A DNA stretch of 60,288 bases from Nocardiopsis sp. JB363. GTDB taxonomy: Bacteria > Actinomycetota > Actinomycetes > Streptosporangiales > Streptosporangiaceae. Shown one piece after another: positions 1 through 10,561 of this stretch; the stretch's first letter is position 1; each line of letters starts with the position of its first letter. Made by a program: the position numbers and the translations under genes. Under the pieces are notes generated by a model, which saw only the letters and a program-made list of their open reading frames with translations, had not been told where the DNA came from and did not search any database. The stretch lies in NCBI RefSeq assembly GCF_900143625.1, contig NZ_FRFF01000126.1, forward strand, positions 1 through 60,288. The letters are read 5' to 3'.

Positions 1-676
1 GGATGCGGCGGCGGGCCGTGAACCAGATGGGCCCGGTCTCGGTGCGGTCGTAGGTGATCTCCCACTCCGGGTAGTGCGTCCGCAGGGCGAGGACCTGGTT
101 GACGGAGGCGATGGGCCGGTGCAGGGACGCGAGCGTCTCGCCGCCGCGCAGGGTCAGGGCCTCCTCGCCGTGGTGGGCCAGGACCCTCGCGGCCGTGTCG
201 CGGGTCGGCTCCCATCCGGCCAGCCACCCCCGGTCGAGCAGGGTGGGAGAGAGCCAGGACCAGGACGCCCACACCACCAGGCGGCCCTCGGAGTCGAGTC
301 GGGCCCCCCAGGTGTCGGTGAACGCGTCGACGAGCAGCAGGCCGCGCCCGTGCTCGGCGTCCGGGTCCGGGGCCTGTTCTTGGTGGGGGGCGACCGTCTC
401 GTCGTGGGGGTTGGTGACTTCCATGGTGAGGGTCATCAGGCCGTCCTCGACCAGGTCGGCGCTCAAGCCGACCAACCCAGGGGAGTTGGTGCCTTCACGG
501 ACCGCGTTGGACACCAGCTCGCTGACCACGAGCACAGCGTCATCACCCACTGTCTGGGGGGCGTCCGGGGGGACGTGTCGGGCGGTGTACAGACGGCTCA
601 CCGCCACAGATCCGGCAACGCACCGCAACGCAGCACAACCGGGCAGCGCCAGGAGCTGGTGTCGTGAGGGAGGCAT
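1..676 (-). CDS. ATP-binding anti-sigma-factor-like protein (HATPase), C-terminus cut by window edge
   Basis: The minus-strand frame is open from ATG at 676 to the left edge, so the C-terminus is missing. It has GHKL/HATPase features: an N-box segment VVSELVSNAV near residues 56-65 and a G-box segment EHGRGLLLVDAFTDTWG near residues 109-125. This is the pattern of the single-domain RsbW/SpoIIAB-like proteins abundant in actinomycetes, which bind ATP and often inhibit a sigma factor or act as a small kinase. A Shine-Dalgarno-like AGGTGAC lies 6 bases before the ATG. The extra roughly 90 residues after the kinase fold, with aromatic-rich sequence, are not assigned. It diverges from the XRE/DUF5753 gene across a 211-bp gap with a perfect palindrome. 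HATPase, XRE and DUF397 genes are often grouped in actinomycetes. The kinase family is clear; the partner is unknown. Confidence 0.8.
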   Translation of the reverse strand, partial: MPPSRHQLLALPGCAALRCVAGSVAVSRLYTARHVPPDAPQTVGDDAVLVVSELVSNAVREGTNSPGLVGLSADLVEDGLMTLTMEVTNPHDETVAPHQEQAPDPDAEHGRGLLLVDAFTDTWGARLDSEGRLVVWASWSWLSPTLLDRGWLAGWEPTRDTAARVLAHHGEEALTLRGGETLASLHRPIASVNQVLALRTHYPEWEITYDRTETGPIWFTARRRI

Positions 677-790
677 GACAGTCACCTGCTTGGGTTGACG
701 AGTGACGGAATGATGCTGAACCACCGGTATTCCGGAAGGGTGCCCGCTAGGATTAGAGTCTGCATCGGAATCATCACTTCACGCAAGACT

Positions 791-811
791 CTTAGAGAAT
801 AATTCTCTAAG
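791..811. promoter_or_regulatory. Perfect 10-bp-arm palindrome in divergent intergenic region
   Basis: Arms CTTAGAGAAT and ATTCTCTAAG flank a single central A. The site is AT-rich in GC-rich surroundings and lies 76 bp before the XRE/DUF5753 start and 115 bp before the divergent HATPase start. It suits a dimeric repressor, with the neighbouring XRE protein the obvious candidate. No T-run follows, so it is not a good terminator. Function is inferred from position and symmetry only. Confidence 0.6.
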
Positions 812-887
812 AAAGTATGCGACAAGTTGGATCGAGCCGGGGGAATGGGACACACTAGAGGCGTCCACCACCGGAAGGTCCCCATCC

Positions 888-1769
888 ATGAGCCGCAACA
901 GCGGAACGGTCGCGTCCGTCCCCCGTCGCGTCGTCGCCTACGCCATGCGCGACGCGCGCAAACGAGCTGGCAAGACGGTCACCGAATCAGCCGCGATCGC
1001 AGGTCTGGCCCAAGGCACCCTCACCAAGTACGAGAAGGCCGAGAACCCCTTCCCGAAGGCGATCGTCTACCGGCTCGCCGACTACTACGAGATGGACCCG
1101 GCCGCACGTGACCAGCTCGTGGAGCTCGCCGGGCGCAAGGCTCTCGGGTGGTGGCAGAACAACCAGCAGATCCCCGCGTGGTTCGCCAGCTACGTCGCCT
1201 TCGAGTATGAGGCGGGGCTCATCTTGACCTTCGAAGACGGGGTCGTCCCGGGCCTGCTGCAAACACCGGAGTACGCCAGGGCACTCCTTGGGGCTGATCT
1301 GCGGGCAGGTACACCCGAAGAGATCACCGCCCAGGTGGACGTGCGCATCCAACGACAAGCCCGCCTGGCAGCTGACGAACCCCTTCATCTCCATGTTGTC
1401 CTGGGCGAGGCCGCCCTGCACCGTCCCGGCGGCGACGCTCAGACCATGCGCGCCCAGCTCGCCGCCCTCATCGAATGGTCGGCACGCGACAACATCGACC
1501 TACGGGTCCTGCCGTTCGACGCCGGTGTACACATCAGCAGCGAAACCGCCTTCACCCTCATGCGGTTCCCCAGCCCCTTGCAGGGGGTCCAAGTGCGCGA
1601 CGTCTGCTATATCGAGTACAAGCTCGGCGCCGTCTACCTCGAAGAGGAAGCCGCCACCGAATTCAGCGAGGTCCACGAGAACCTGCGCCAGCAGGCACTC
1701 GACCCCGCAGAATCGGCCCACCTCATCCAACGTGTGATGGATGAGCGCTATATGAGGAGTGATGCGTGA
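888..1769 (+). CDS. XRE-family helix-turn-helix regulator with DUF5753 domain
   Basis: A 293-aa DNA-binding protein. Residues about 15-70 form an XRE helix-turn-helix (TVTESAAIAGLAQGTLTKYE), and residues about 105-285 match the DUF5753 ligand/partner domain of Scr1-like actinomycete regulators (FEYEAGLILTFEDGVVPGLL, then VLGEAALHR). GGAAGG lies 9 bases before the ATG, and a possible -10 (TAGAGG) sits about 30 bases upstream. Its stop overlaps the start of the DUF397 gene in a GTGA arrangement, the normal partner architecture. Such pairs act as a regulator plus small accessory protein; several are known to affect development or antibiotic production. Target unknown here; the upstream palindrome is a candidate operator. 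Confidence 0.9.
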   Translation: MSRNSGTVASVPRRVVAYAMRDARKRAGKTVTESAAIAGLAQGTLTKYEKAENPFPKAIVYRLADYYEMDPAARDQLVELAGRKALGWWQNNQQIPAWFASYVAFEYEAGLILTFEDGVVPGLLQTPEYARALLGADLRAGTPEEITAQVDVRIQRQARLAADEPLHLHVVLGEAALHRPGGDAQTMRAQLAALIEWSARDNIDLRVLPFDAGVHISSETAFTLMRFPSPLQGVQVRDVCYIEYKLGAVYLEEEAATEFSEVHENLRQQALDPAESAHLIQRVMDERYMRSDA

Positions 1770-1960
1770 ACAGACCTGAGTCCAATGACCTGTCGACCTG
1801 GCACAAGAGCAGCTACAGCGGCAGTTCTGGGGGCAACTGCGTGGAGGCCAGAGAGGGGCAGAGGTGCGCGATACGTGACACTGCTCATCGATCATTGGGG
1901 ACACTGGAGGTGCCCGCTGGCGAGTGGAACGCGATGCTGGGTGCCGTGAAGGGACACTGA
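1766..1960 (+). CDS. DUF397 domain protein
   Basis: A 64-aa protein starting at GTG within the stop codon of the XRE/DUF5753 gene, so translation is coupled. It carries the family signature WHKSSYSGSSGGNCVEA at residues 12-28, followed by a short beta-rich domain ending AGEWNAMLGAVKGH. DUF397 proteins are nearly always encoded directly after XRE/DUF5753 regulators and behave as their small antagonist or partner. At 64 residues it is within the family range. There is no membrane segment or signal peptide. Confidence 0.9.
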   Translation: MNRPESNDLSTWHKSSYSGSSGGNCVEAREGQRCAIRDTAHRSLGTLEVPAGEWNAMLGAVKGH

Positions 1961-2098
1961 GGCGTTGTCGTCCCCGCTGGCCGAATCGGCGGGGACGGCA
2001 ACGATCCCAGCATGCACGAACGTGGTGTCACACCACATCGAACCACTGTTTCGTGCCGGGTGTGATGGAGGCTCTCAAACCTGGGAAGGATGAGAGAC

Positions 2099-2404
2099 AT
2101 GCCAGCACCGAGGAAATACCCCGATGAGCTGCGACAACGCGCTACCCGCATGGCCGTGGACGCCCGCCGTGACCCGGCCAGTCATTCCGGGGCCATCGCC
2201 CGTATCGGAGATCAGCTGGGCATCAACCGCGAGACCCTGCGCAACTGGGTGGTCCAGGCCGAGGTCGACTTCGGAGACCGCCCCGGAACCACCACCGACC
2301 AGGCCAAACGCCTGGCCGAGCTGGAACGCGAGGTGCACGAACTGCGCCGAGCCAATGCGATCCTCAAGTCAGCGTCGGCTTTTTTCGCGTCAGTACCACA
2401 ATGA
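2099..2404 (+). pseudogene. IS3 transposase OrfA, C-terminus altered by IS110 insertion
   Basis: About 101 residues beginning MPAPRKYPDELRQRATRMAV, a helix-turn-helix transposase N-terminal protein followed by a leucine-zipper-like segment (AKRLAELEREVHELRRANAI). The second ATG at 2099 is preferred because GGAAGG sits 9 bases before it. The last residues after SASAFFA (SVPQ) come from the inserted IS110 end and replace the normal programmed-frameshift region. OrfA normally binds the IS ends and joins OrfB by frameshift. The frameshift site is destroyed, so no OrfAB can be made. Confidence 0.8.
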
Positions 2405-2600
2405 GGATAGACCCGGCGGGGTTGGCTCGTTTTTTTGCTGCTCCGCTTTGCGGTGGCTTTTCCGCGATGTGCCACCCTGCCGGGCTCTGCTTCGGGGTTC
2501 GCGGGCGTGGCCTGATAGGAGCCTGCCTGCTCAACCTGCCCGACTGAGGCGTGCCCGCCTGCGAGTCCCGTCGCTCTAGCCAGGAAGCGACAGGTGGGAA
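2405..2600 (+). ncRNA. Candidate IS110 bridge RNA region (left-end non-coding segment)
   Basis: This 196-bp stretch between the IS110 left junction and the transposase start has no convincing frame. In IS110-group elements this position encodes the bridge RNA whose two loops pair with target and donor DNA. I see local self-complementary GC-rich segments but did not fold the sequence. The call rests on position in a recognised IS110 element. Confidence 0.4.
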
Positions 2601-2607
2601 GCTAACG

Positions 2608-3702
2608 ATGACGGTGGTCGGGATCGACGCGCACAAGGACTGGCACACGCTCGTCGCGGTCGACGAAGTCGGCAAGAGGCTGGCAGAGCTGACCGTCCCC
2701 GCCCGGGCCAAGGGGCACCAGAAGATCCTCACCTGGCTTACCCAGTTCGCCGACGTCCAGGTCGCGGTCGAGGACTGCCGGCACCTAACGCGCCGCCTCG
2801 AAGCGGACCTGTTGGACGCCGGGCACAAGGTCGTGCGGGTCCACACCCGCTTGATGGCCGGCATGCGCAGAAGCGGCCGCCAGCCGGGCAAGTCCGACCC
2901 GATCGATGCCGAGGCCGTGGCCCGGGTCGCCCTGCGCGAGGACGACCTTCCCACAGCCGAGCTCCCCGGCCCGACGCGGGATATGAAACTGCTGTCCGAT
3001 CATCGTCGCTCCCTGGTTGCCCGCCGCACCGCGCTGCAGGCCAAAGTCCGCTGGTTCCTCCACGAAATCGACCCTGACCTGCACGTGCCCTCCCGCGGCC
3101 TGCGCCGGTACCAGCTCCTCGAAGAGCTGCTCGGGTTCCTCGCTGAGCGCCAGGGCGTGATCGTCGAGATCGCCCGTGACCTGCTTGAGGACATCACTTC
3201 GCTCACTCGGCGGATCAACGACATCGAACGGCGCCTGGACAAACTCGTGCGGGCTTCACACTCCGCGCTTTTGGAGGTTCCCGGGCTCGGGGCGCTCGGG
3301 GCCTCGATGATCATCGGAGAGACCGCCGGTGCTGGCCGATTCACGAACAAGGATGCCTACGCACGGTTCAACGGCACCGCTCCGATCCCTGTCTGGTCGG
3401 GCAACAAGGTCCGCGTGCGGCTCTCTCGCGGAGGCAACCGCAGGATCAACACCGCCCTGCACATGGCCGCGGTCACCCAGATCCGACTGGGCAAGGAAGG
3501 CTCTGCCTACTACGACAAGCTCATCGCCCGAGGCAAGACGAAGACCGAGGCCATACGACTGCTGCGACGGCGGCTGTCCGATCGGGTGTTCTCCGCGATG
3601 CGTGTTGACGAACGCCACGACACCAACGCTGTGGTGAACAGAGCGGGGTCGGAGGACAACGTCACAGGACCGATCGTGGCTGAGCTCCGCTCGGCTGCCT
3701 GA
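2608..3702 (+). CDS. IS110-family transposase (DEDD recombinase)
   Basis: A 364-aa recombinase starting MTVVGIDAHKD. The N-terminal RuvC-like DEDD domain shows GIDAHKD, VAVEDC and DPIDAEAVARVAL. The C-terminal Tnp_20 domain includes LEVPGLGALGASMIIGE and the conserved serine-containing stretch VRLSRGGNRRIN. It is full length for the family with no internal stop, so the enzyme may be functional. ATG at 2608 is chosen because the protein then begins directly with the conserved DEDD motif; upstream in-frame sequence is unrelated. It would catalyse bridge-RNA-guided transposition of the element it lies in. Confidence 0.92.
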   Translation: MTVVGIDAHKDWHTLVAVDEVGKRLAELTVPARAKGHQKILTWLTQFADVQVAVEDCRHLTRRLEADLLDAGHKVVRVHTRLMAGMRRSGRQPGKSDPIDAEAVARVALREDDLPTAELPGPTRDMKLLSDHRRSLVARRTALQAKVRWFLHEIDPDLHVPSRGLRRYQLLEELLGFLAERQGVIVEIARDLLEDITSLTRRINDIERRLDKLVRASHSALLEVPGLGALGASMIIGETAGAGRFTNKDAYARFNGTAPIPVWSGNKVRVRLSRGGNRRINTALHMAAVTQIRLGKEGSAYYDKLIARGKTKTEAIRLLRRRLSDRVFSAMRVDERHDTNAVVNRAGSEDNVTGPIVAELRSAA

Positions 3703-3726
3703 TGGGGCCGGGTTGACATAGGAGCA

Positions 3727-4153
3727 TCGCGGAGCTCGACCGCCCACACATCAGGTAAGAGCGTTCATCGACATCCACCAGCACCAGTTCGGGGTCGAGC
3801 CGATCTGCCGCACGCTGCAGGTCGCCCCGTCCACCTACTACGCAGCCAAGAGTCGGGCCCCGTCGCTGCGCTCACGCACCGATGAGGTCACCACCGCCAA
3901 GATCCACCAGGTGCACGCTGACAACTACGACGTGTACGGGGCGCGTAAGGTCCACGCCGAGCTGAACCGCCAAGGGCACCGGGTGGCCCGCTGCACGGTC
4001 CAACGGCTCATGAAACGGGCCGGACTACGCGGGATCAGCCGGACCAAGGGACCGCGCACCACGATGGGATCCACAGCCCCGGACATGCGCCCCGACCTGG
4101 TGGAACGAGCATTCACCGCCGATGCACCCAACCAGTTGTGGGTCGCTGACATC
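3727..4153 (+). pseudogene. IS3 transposase OrfB, 5' part
   Basis: The recognisable frame begins near 3755 (VRAFIDIHQHQFGVEPICR) and continues through STYYAAKSRAPSLRSRTDEV, YDVYGARKVHAELNRQGH and APNQLWVADI, the N-terminal HTH_21 domain and first catalytic Asp region of an IS3 integrase. It is broken after the ATC codon at 4151-4153 by the group II intron and resumes in frame at 6323. The intron insertion is phase 0, so splicing would restore this junction, but the gene is also cut at its 3' end. Confidence 0.85.
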
Positions 4154-4776
4154 GAGCGCTGCGATGCGCTGCTGAACCCTGCGGTGATGGAAGGACACCG
4201 CTCTTGGCCTGTCGCAGCGGGCTGAGGAAGCTGGAGGACGGCCGCTGAGCCCGGCATGGAGCTCGGTGGCGGAGCGGTCCTCGACAACGACGGGACGTCC
4301 CAGCACTGCCAGATGGGGCGGGTCCGGCTAGCGAGACGGAGAGGCATACGCAAGGAACCAGTGGCTGAAAGCCCCACAAGACGAATCCACCGACCCCGAG
4401 CCTGGCGGGTATGGGTCGGGTTGCACTGCGCACCCGCGTTGGAGCTTCGGCGACGACGTCGGGCAACTCCTGGGCTGGGTGATGTCGCCGGTTGGGAGGC
4501 CACGGTGAAGGACTGCGGCGTAATCGTGGCGATGGTGCTGGGGCATAACTGGGTGCCGATCCCGTCGAAGGGTTTCGCAGTGAACGTAGGAACCGTCCTG
4601 GTCTCGCCGGGAACATGCCGCGACCAGCGGCAGGAGCCCCGGCTGGGCACATGGTCTGCCGAGCGGGCCAGGGCGGGGCGGAGGACCCGTAGTAGTCCGA
4701 GGGCGGGAAAGCCGTCCACATGGCGAAGGGGTCCAGCGTGATCAGCAATCGCACGAGCACGAAGGGAGAAGCGCCG

Positions 4777-6924
<2,148 letters not shown>

Positions 6925-7081
6925 TGGTGTCTCGACAACTCCATGATCCTTTGGGTCCGGGCCCGTTTTCACATGTCAGAATCCGGTTATACCCTCGCGA
7001 GCCAGTCAGACCTGGCGTTCCTTCCCTCCCCAATAAACCGCGAGAACTCCGGGCCCTGCACGGACCCCTCAGTAGTGAGTT

Positions 7082-7117
7082 GGGGTGCCGTGGGCATGTG
7101 CCCACGGCACCCCTTTT
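7082..7117 (+). terminator. Strong rho-independent terminator
   Basis: A near-perfect stem (GGGGTGCCGTGGGCA paired with TGCCCACGGCACCCC) with a 2-base loop, followed by TTTT and C. It faces out of the mobile-element nest and would stop read-through toward the methyltransferase gene. Confidence 0.8.
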
Positions 7118-7314
7118 CATTGCTCCAAACCACCAGGCTCCAGCACTCCAACCAAGAGAACATCTGGGGCCAAGCAAGGAATACAATGAAGCTCAACTCT
7201 ATACACAAGAGCGCCCCTTATGTGGCGCTTTCTGCGATTGCTTGGGCGGTGATCTGGGTCGCCCCCTCGCGCCTGGTGGGGGAGTCGCCTAGCGAGTCCT
7301 GCAGATTGTTCATG

Positions 7315-7339
7315 CGCCCGCCGTTATCAGCGGCGGGCG
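7315..7339. terminator. GC-rich stem-loop, possible terminator
   Basis: CGCCCGCCG and CGGCGGGCG form a perfect 9-bp stem around a 7-base loop, followed by a weak T-containing tail (TTCGTGTGTCT). Direction and activity are uncertain. Confidence 0.5.
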
Positions 7340-7629
7340 TTCGTGTGTCTCATTGACCCGTCCTCGGGCGTGCTTGGGGTTCTACACGCCGCAAGAGGTG
7401 TTCCACAAGCAGCTATTGCAGGGTCGAGACAAGGGTGTTCCTTCAACGAATTGACACCATCGACCCCTGTCGAACAGCAACTCCTATGCGGCCATCGTGA
7501 CCGTAACGATGACGGATCCATCGCCTCGGAAGCCAGCGGAGCCCACGCCCTGGAACTGTGGGCCAACAACCAACCCTGATCAGCTCAAACTGAGCTCCTG
7601 CACGATCTTGACCAGGAACACTAGACACC

Positions 7630-8427
7630 ATGAGCCACCACGACCCTGCGGCACTCTTCGCCTCGACTGCGCCCTATTACCACTACCGGGCCGGATACGA
7701 CCCCAACTTCTATGAACTGCTCACCGATCGCTTCGCCCTAGGCGCCGATACCCGGGTGCTGGACCTGGGCACTGGCATCGGGGTCCTTGCTCTGCCCTTG
7801 GCCGAACGAGCCGGACAAGTCATTGCGATCGATCCCGAACCAGGGATGATCGCCGAAGGCCGATCCGCTGCCGAACGCCGCGGACTGTCCAACATCACCT
7901 GGATCCAGGGCGACTCCACCACCATGCCCCACATGGAGCTGGAGCCCGTACGTCTTGTGGTGATGGGCGCGGCCTTCCACTGGATGGATCGCGACCAGAT
8001 CCTCCAGGACCTCAACACTCTGGTGGAACCTGACGGTGGTGTCGCACTGGCCTCAGGAGGGTCGCCTGGAGACATCGACCCCCCGAACTGGAAAACAGTG
8101 GTCGACGAGGTTCGCATCCGCTACCTCGGACCACAGCGGCGCGCTGGAAGCAGTACCTACATCCACCCCAAGGAGCGGCACGAGCAGGTTCTGGATCGCT
8201 CTCCCTTCTCCACCGTGGAGAAGCACACATGGGACCGCATCGTCACCCGCACCCTGGACGAAGTCGTGAATCTCCAGTACTCCTACAGCTACTCCAGCCC
8301 CGCCCAATTGGGCCCAGATCAGGCAGCCTTTGACTCTGATCTACGCGCTGCCCTCGCCGAGCACACTCCGGACGGTGTGTTCCACGAGCATGTGCGTACC
8401 GAAACCATCGTTGCCACACGACCCTGA
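7630..8427 (+). CDS. Class I SAM-dependent methyltransferase
   Basis: A 265-aa Rossmann-fold methyltransferase. Motif I is VLDLGTGIGVLALPLAERAG (residues about 41-60), followed by an acidic loop VIAIDPEPGMI and post-motif sequence GDSTTMP and VMGAAFHWMDRDQIL. This is the UbiE/TAM-like small-molecule branch. The start ATG at 7630 has AGGAA 12 bases upstream. It stands alone on the plus strand beside the lanthipeptide region; the methyl acceptor cannot be deduced. No transmembrane segment. Confidence 0.85.
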   Translation: MSHHDPAALFASTAPYYHYRAGYDPNFYELLTDRFALGADTRVLDLGTGIGVLALPLAERAGQVIAIDPEPGMIAEGRSAAERRGLSNITWIQGDSTTMPHMELEPVRLVVMGAAFHWMDRDQILQDLNTLVEPDGGVALASGGSPGDIDPPNWKTVVDEVRIRYLGPQRRAGSSTYIHPKERHEQVLDRSPFSTVEKHTWDRIVTRTLDEVVNLQYSYSYSSPAQLGPDQAAFDSDLRAALAEHTPDGVFHEHVRTETIVATRP

Positions 8428-8695
8428 GCACCCTCACCAGGAAACCTTTCCACTGTGCTGGCGGGGGTCACAAGAGGCTTCACCGATCGGCCCCGCCCAA
8501 CCTGTTCAACCTTGTCCGGGCCACCGGGCGGGGTGTGCTCAGCCAGTGTCCACGACCCAGGCCAACGACGGCGACGGCGACGGCGCCCTGTCTGTCAGGT
8601 CGGTTGTCGCATGGGTAAACCGTGTGGGGAAAGGGCTCAGCCAAGGCTGATGGAGACGCCACATCCCCAGCTGGATGGCCAGGAGCATTCTATGG
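8428..8695. other. Intergenic stretch, nothing recognised
   Basis: About 270 bp between the methyltransferase stop and the minus-strand small gene. Overlapping frames are all low quality. I see no terminator with a T-run and no tRNA-like structure. Confidence 0.4.
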
Positions 8696-8875
8696 TCACT
8701 CCTGCAGGTCCACATCGACCCCGCGGAACAGCCCCGCCTGTCGGAGCCGTGTTTGCGCTTCCCGCGCGACGTGTGGCCCCAGATCCTCATCGTCGGGCAG
8801 GCCTTGTTCGATGCGGAACTGGGCTTCCTGCTCAGGGGTCATCGACAAACTGATATCGAACTCGTGCGCGGTCAT
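8696..8875 (-). CDS. Small acidic hypothetical protein (59 aa)
   Basis: A short frame with coding-like composition: it starts MTAHEFDISLSMTPEQEAQF, is rich in acidic residues and Gln, ends FRGVDVDLQE, and uses mostly G/C third positions. It is predicted soluble and largely helical. No family recognised. It lies just downstream of the dead thiopeptide-type gene on the same strand. The Shine-Dalgarno sequence is weak (GGCC). It could be a small antitoxin-like protein, but no partner toxin is visible. Confidence 0.5.
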   Translation of the reverse strand: MTAHEFDISLSMTPEQEAQFRIEQGLPDDEDLGPHVAREAQTRLRQAGLFRGVDVDLQE

Positions 8876-8981
8876 GAGGCCAGCGTAGTACCGGACACTA
8901 CGCGTTCTCAGGCTCGCACGTTCTGGAACACACCTCGTTCATCACAGTCCCGATTTAGTTCGCACTTAGCTGCGGGTCGCC

Positions 8982-9386
8982 TCACGGCAGATCAGGGCCC
9001 GAGATGAGTGTTCGTGGGTCGGCGAAGGACATGCGTGCGGCAGCGCGGGCGAGCCCAGCTTGATCAGAGGCGGACAGCCCTATGCGGTTTCAGTGGAAGA
9101 GAGCGTGATGGGTGATGACGGCGCGGATGCCGCGGGTGAGCTCACCCGCGTCTGCGAGGCGGCGAAGCGTGCGGCCTGTGCGCTCGAACGCGGTGAACCA
9201 CTCATCGGCGTAGGTGAGGGGACCAGTAGCACGCCACTCGGTCCCGGGAGCGGTGTCGACGGTGATCAGCGTCTGCACAGCGGTGGCGAAGTTCTGAGGG
9301 GCGGTGCTGACCTGGGGGCGGTGGGCGGCGATGCTGCCCACCCCGACCGCGCAGATCGCGAGGGTGAACCACCGGTTCCCTGTCTG
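8982..9386 (-). pseudogene. Thiopeptide-type bacteriocin biosynthesis protein, C-terminal remnant with in-frame TGA
   Basis: The frame reads LRRLADAGELTRGIRAVITH, HALFH, stop, then NRIGLSASDQAGLARAAARM and SFADPRTLI. The intact paralog at 10558-11376 has LRGVLAHLVIFHWNRLGL at the same place, so the stop (TGA at 9090-9092) replaces a Trp codon (TGG) in the conserved FHWNR motif. The N-terminal half is absent and the upstream frame is blocked by TGA at 9387. It lies directly downstream of the lanthipeptide operon on the same strand and is probably a decayed duplicate. No Sec insertion element was looked for; with the N-terminus missing, decay is the simplest reading. Confidence 0.7.
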
Positions 9387-9445
9387 TCAGCGATGAGTTC
9401 GTCAACGATCTCGGTGTGCACGTGGGATGAAGTCCTACCCCGAGT

Positions 9446-10561
9446 TCACTTTGTTTCCATTCCTCGCAAGTATGAGTGGAGAAGCCTGCTCGCCTGGTTA
9501 CAGGTGTGCTTCACACGCGCCTCCACCGCAGAGGTGTCTTCGGTCCCATCCGGTTGTGCTCGTGCGACCCGCTCTCGCAGGCGCTGTCTTTGGCCTGCGT
9601 TCAACCTCGACTCGATGACCGGTGTGGCCAGGACCGTGGAGACGGCATGTGCGTCATCCACCCGCACGACCTCGCTCACGACATGGCTTGCTAAAGGACC
9701 ATGTTCGGGAGCCAGCTCACACGCGAGGGCCCCTAGACGCATGGTGAATACCGACCCGCCGGACTCGGTCGGCAGGCGCAGGATGGTGTCGGCCATGTCT
9801 GTGGCGGCCTTGGTCGGGTCTTGTCCGGACACCAGCTTGGTCGCGGTGACAAGGCAGGCGGCCACAGCATGCTCCCAGAGCCGTACACAGTCGGTTCGAG
9901 CAAGCATTTGGGTAGCGGTTTCGGGGTCCTTGCGGTGCAAGGCGGCCAACACGGCGACTTGGCGGCCATCCAGCAGCCGGGCACCGATGCCGTTGTAGCG
10001 GTGAAGGTGGTGTGCCACGTCCGGCCACCGATTGGCCGCGCACAGAGCTCGGGTGCCGTCGGCGAGCAGGATCGCCCAAAGGAAACGGCGTAGCTCGGCG
10101 CGTTCCTCATCAGAGGTGACGAGTGCACCCACAACGCACACACGTCCGAGTATCTGTACCGGTTCGCTGTGGTCGGTGGCGGCGAACAAGGCCTTCAACA
10201 TGCTGTACGCGCCAGAAGGATCCCCGGTACGGATGGCCAGGCGGGCCAGGTTCACCAGTGGTTGCAGGGCAAAAATCGCTACCTTTGCCGTTAAAGGTGT
10301 CGTGGGCAGGAAGGTCTCGTACTGCTGCCAACACAGTGCAGCGGCCAGATCCGGGTTACCGATGTCGCTGGCGATGAGTGCCGCTTTGTTCATCGACTCG
10401 CACGCACGCGTGATCCCTTCCTCCGTGCCAGGGATGTGCTCTGCCTGATGGAGAAGGTCGTGGAGTTCGGTGAGCCGTTGTGGGAGAGGGAGCGCCGCAG
10501 GGCGGGGGCGCGGTACCAACGGCAGGTACCGAAGCGTGGCAGGAAGCACGGTCGCGGTCAT
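9446..10561 (-). CDS. TPR-like helical protein, last gene of lanthipeptide operon
   Basis: A 371-aa protein starting MTATVLPATLRYLPLVPRPR. ATG at 10561 overlaps the stop of the upstream thiopeptide-type gene (ATGA), so it is translationally coupled. The body is alpha-helical with TPR-like repeats (AALCWQQYETFLPTTPLTAK, LVNLARLAIRTGDPSGAYSM, HHLHRYNGIGARLLDGRQVA). No DNA-binding domain is seen, and it ends at CNQASRLLHSYLRGMETK. Helical TPR-like proteins or regulators accompany actinomycete RiPP clusters, and some resemble the C-terminal half of XRE-TPR regulators such as the protein at 17523. Function unknown; scaffold or regulatory partner is plausible. Confidence 0.75.
   Translation of the reverse strand: MTATVLPATLRYLPLVPRPRPAALPLPQRLTELHDLLHQAEHIPGTEEGITRACESMNKAALIASDIGNPDLAAALCWQQYETFLPTTPLTAKVAIFALQPLVNLARLAIRTGDPSGAYSMLKALFAATDHSEPVQILGRVCVVGALVTSDEERAELRRFLWAILLADGTRALCAANRWPDVAHHLHRYNGIGARLLDGRQVAVLAALHRKDPETATQMLARTDCVRLWEHAVAACLVTATKLVSGQDPTKAATDMADTILRLPTESGGSVFTMRLGALACELAPEHGPLASHVVSEVVRVDDAHAVSTVLATPVIESRLNAGQRQRLRERVARAQPDGTEDTSAVEARVKHTCNQASRLLHSYLRGMETK

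Larger units (their letters stand above)
2390..3726 (+). mobile_element. IS110-family insertion sequence inside the IS3 element
   Basis: About 1.3 kb inserted at the orfA/orfB junction of the IS3 element. The pentamer TCGCG occurs at both junctions (2385-2389 and 3727-3731), consistent with core recombination without long terminal repeats. The transposase gene is preceded by about 215 bp of non-coding sequence, the arrangement of IS110-group elements whose bridge RNA comes from the left end. Boundaries are good to a few bases only. Confidence 0.75.
6925..7629. other. Gene-poor stretch between transposon nest and methyltransferase gene
   Basis: About 700 bp with no convincing protein gene; possible frames are short and lack homology or biased third positions. 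It contains the strong terminator at 7082-7117 and a second stem-loop at 7315-7339. The final 20 bases before 7630 hold AGGAA and TAGACA elements that could serve the following methyltransferase. Confidence 0.6.
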
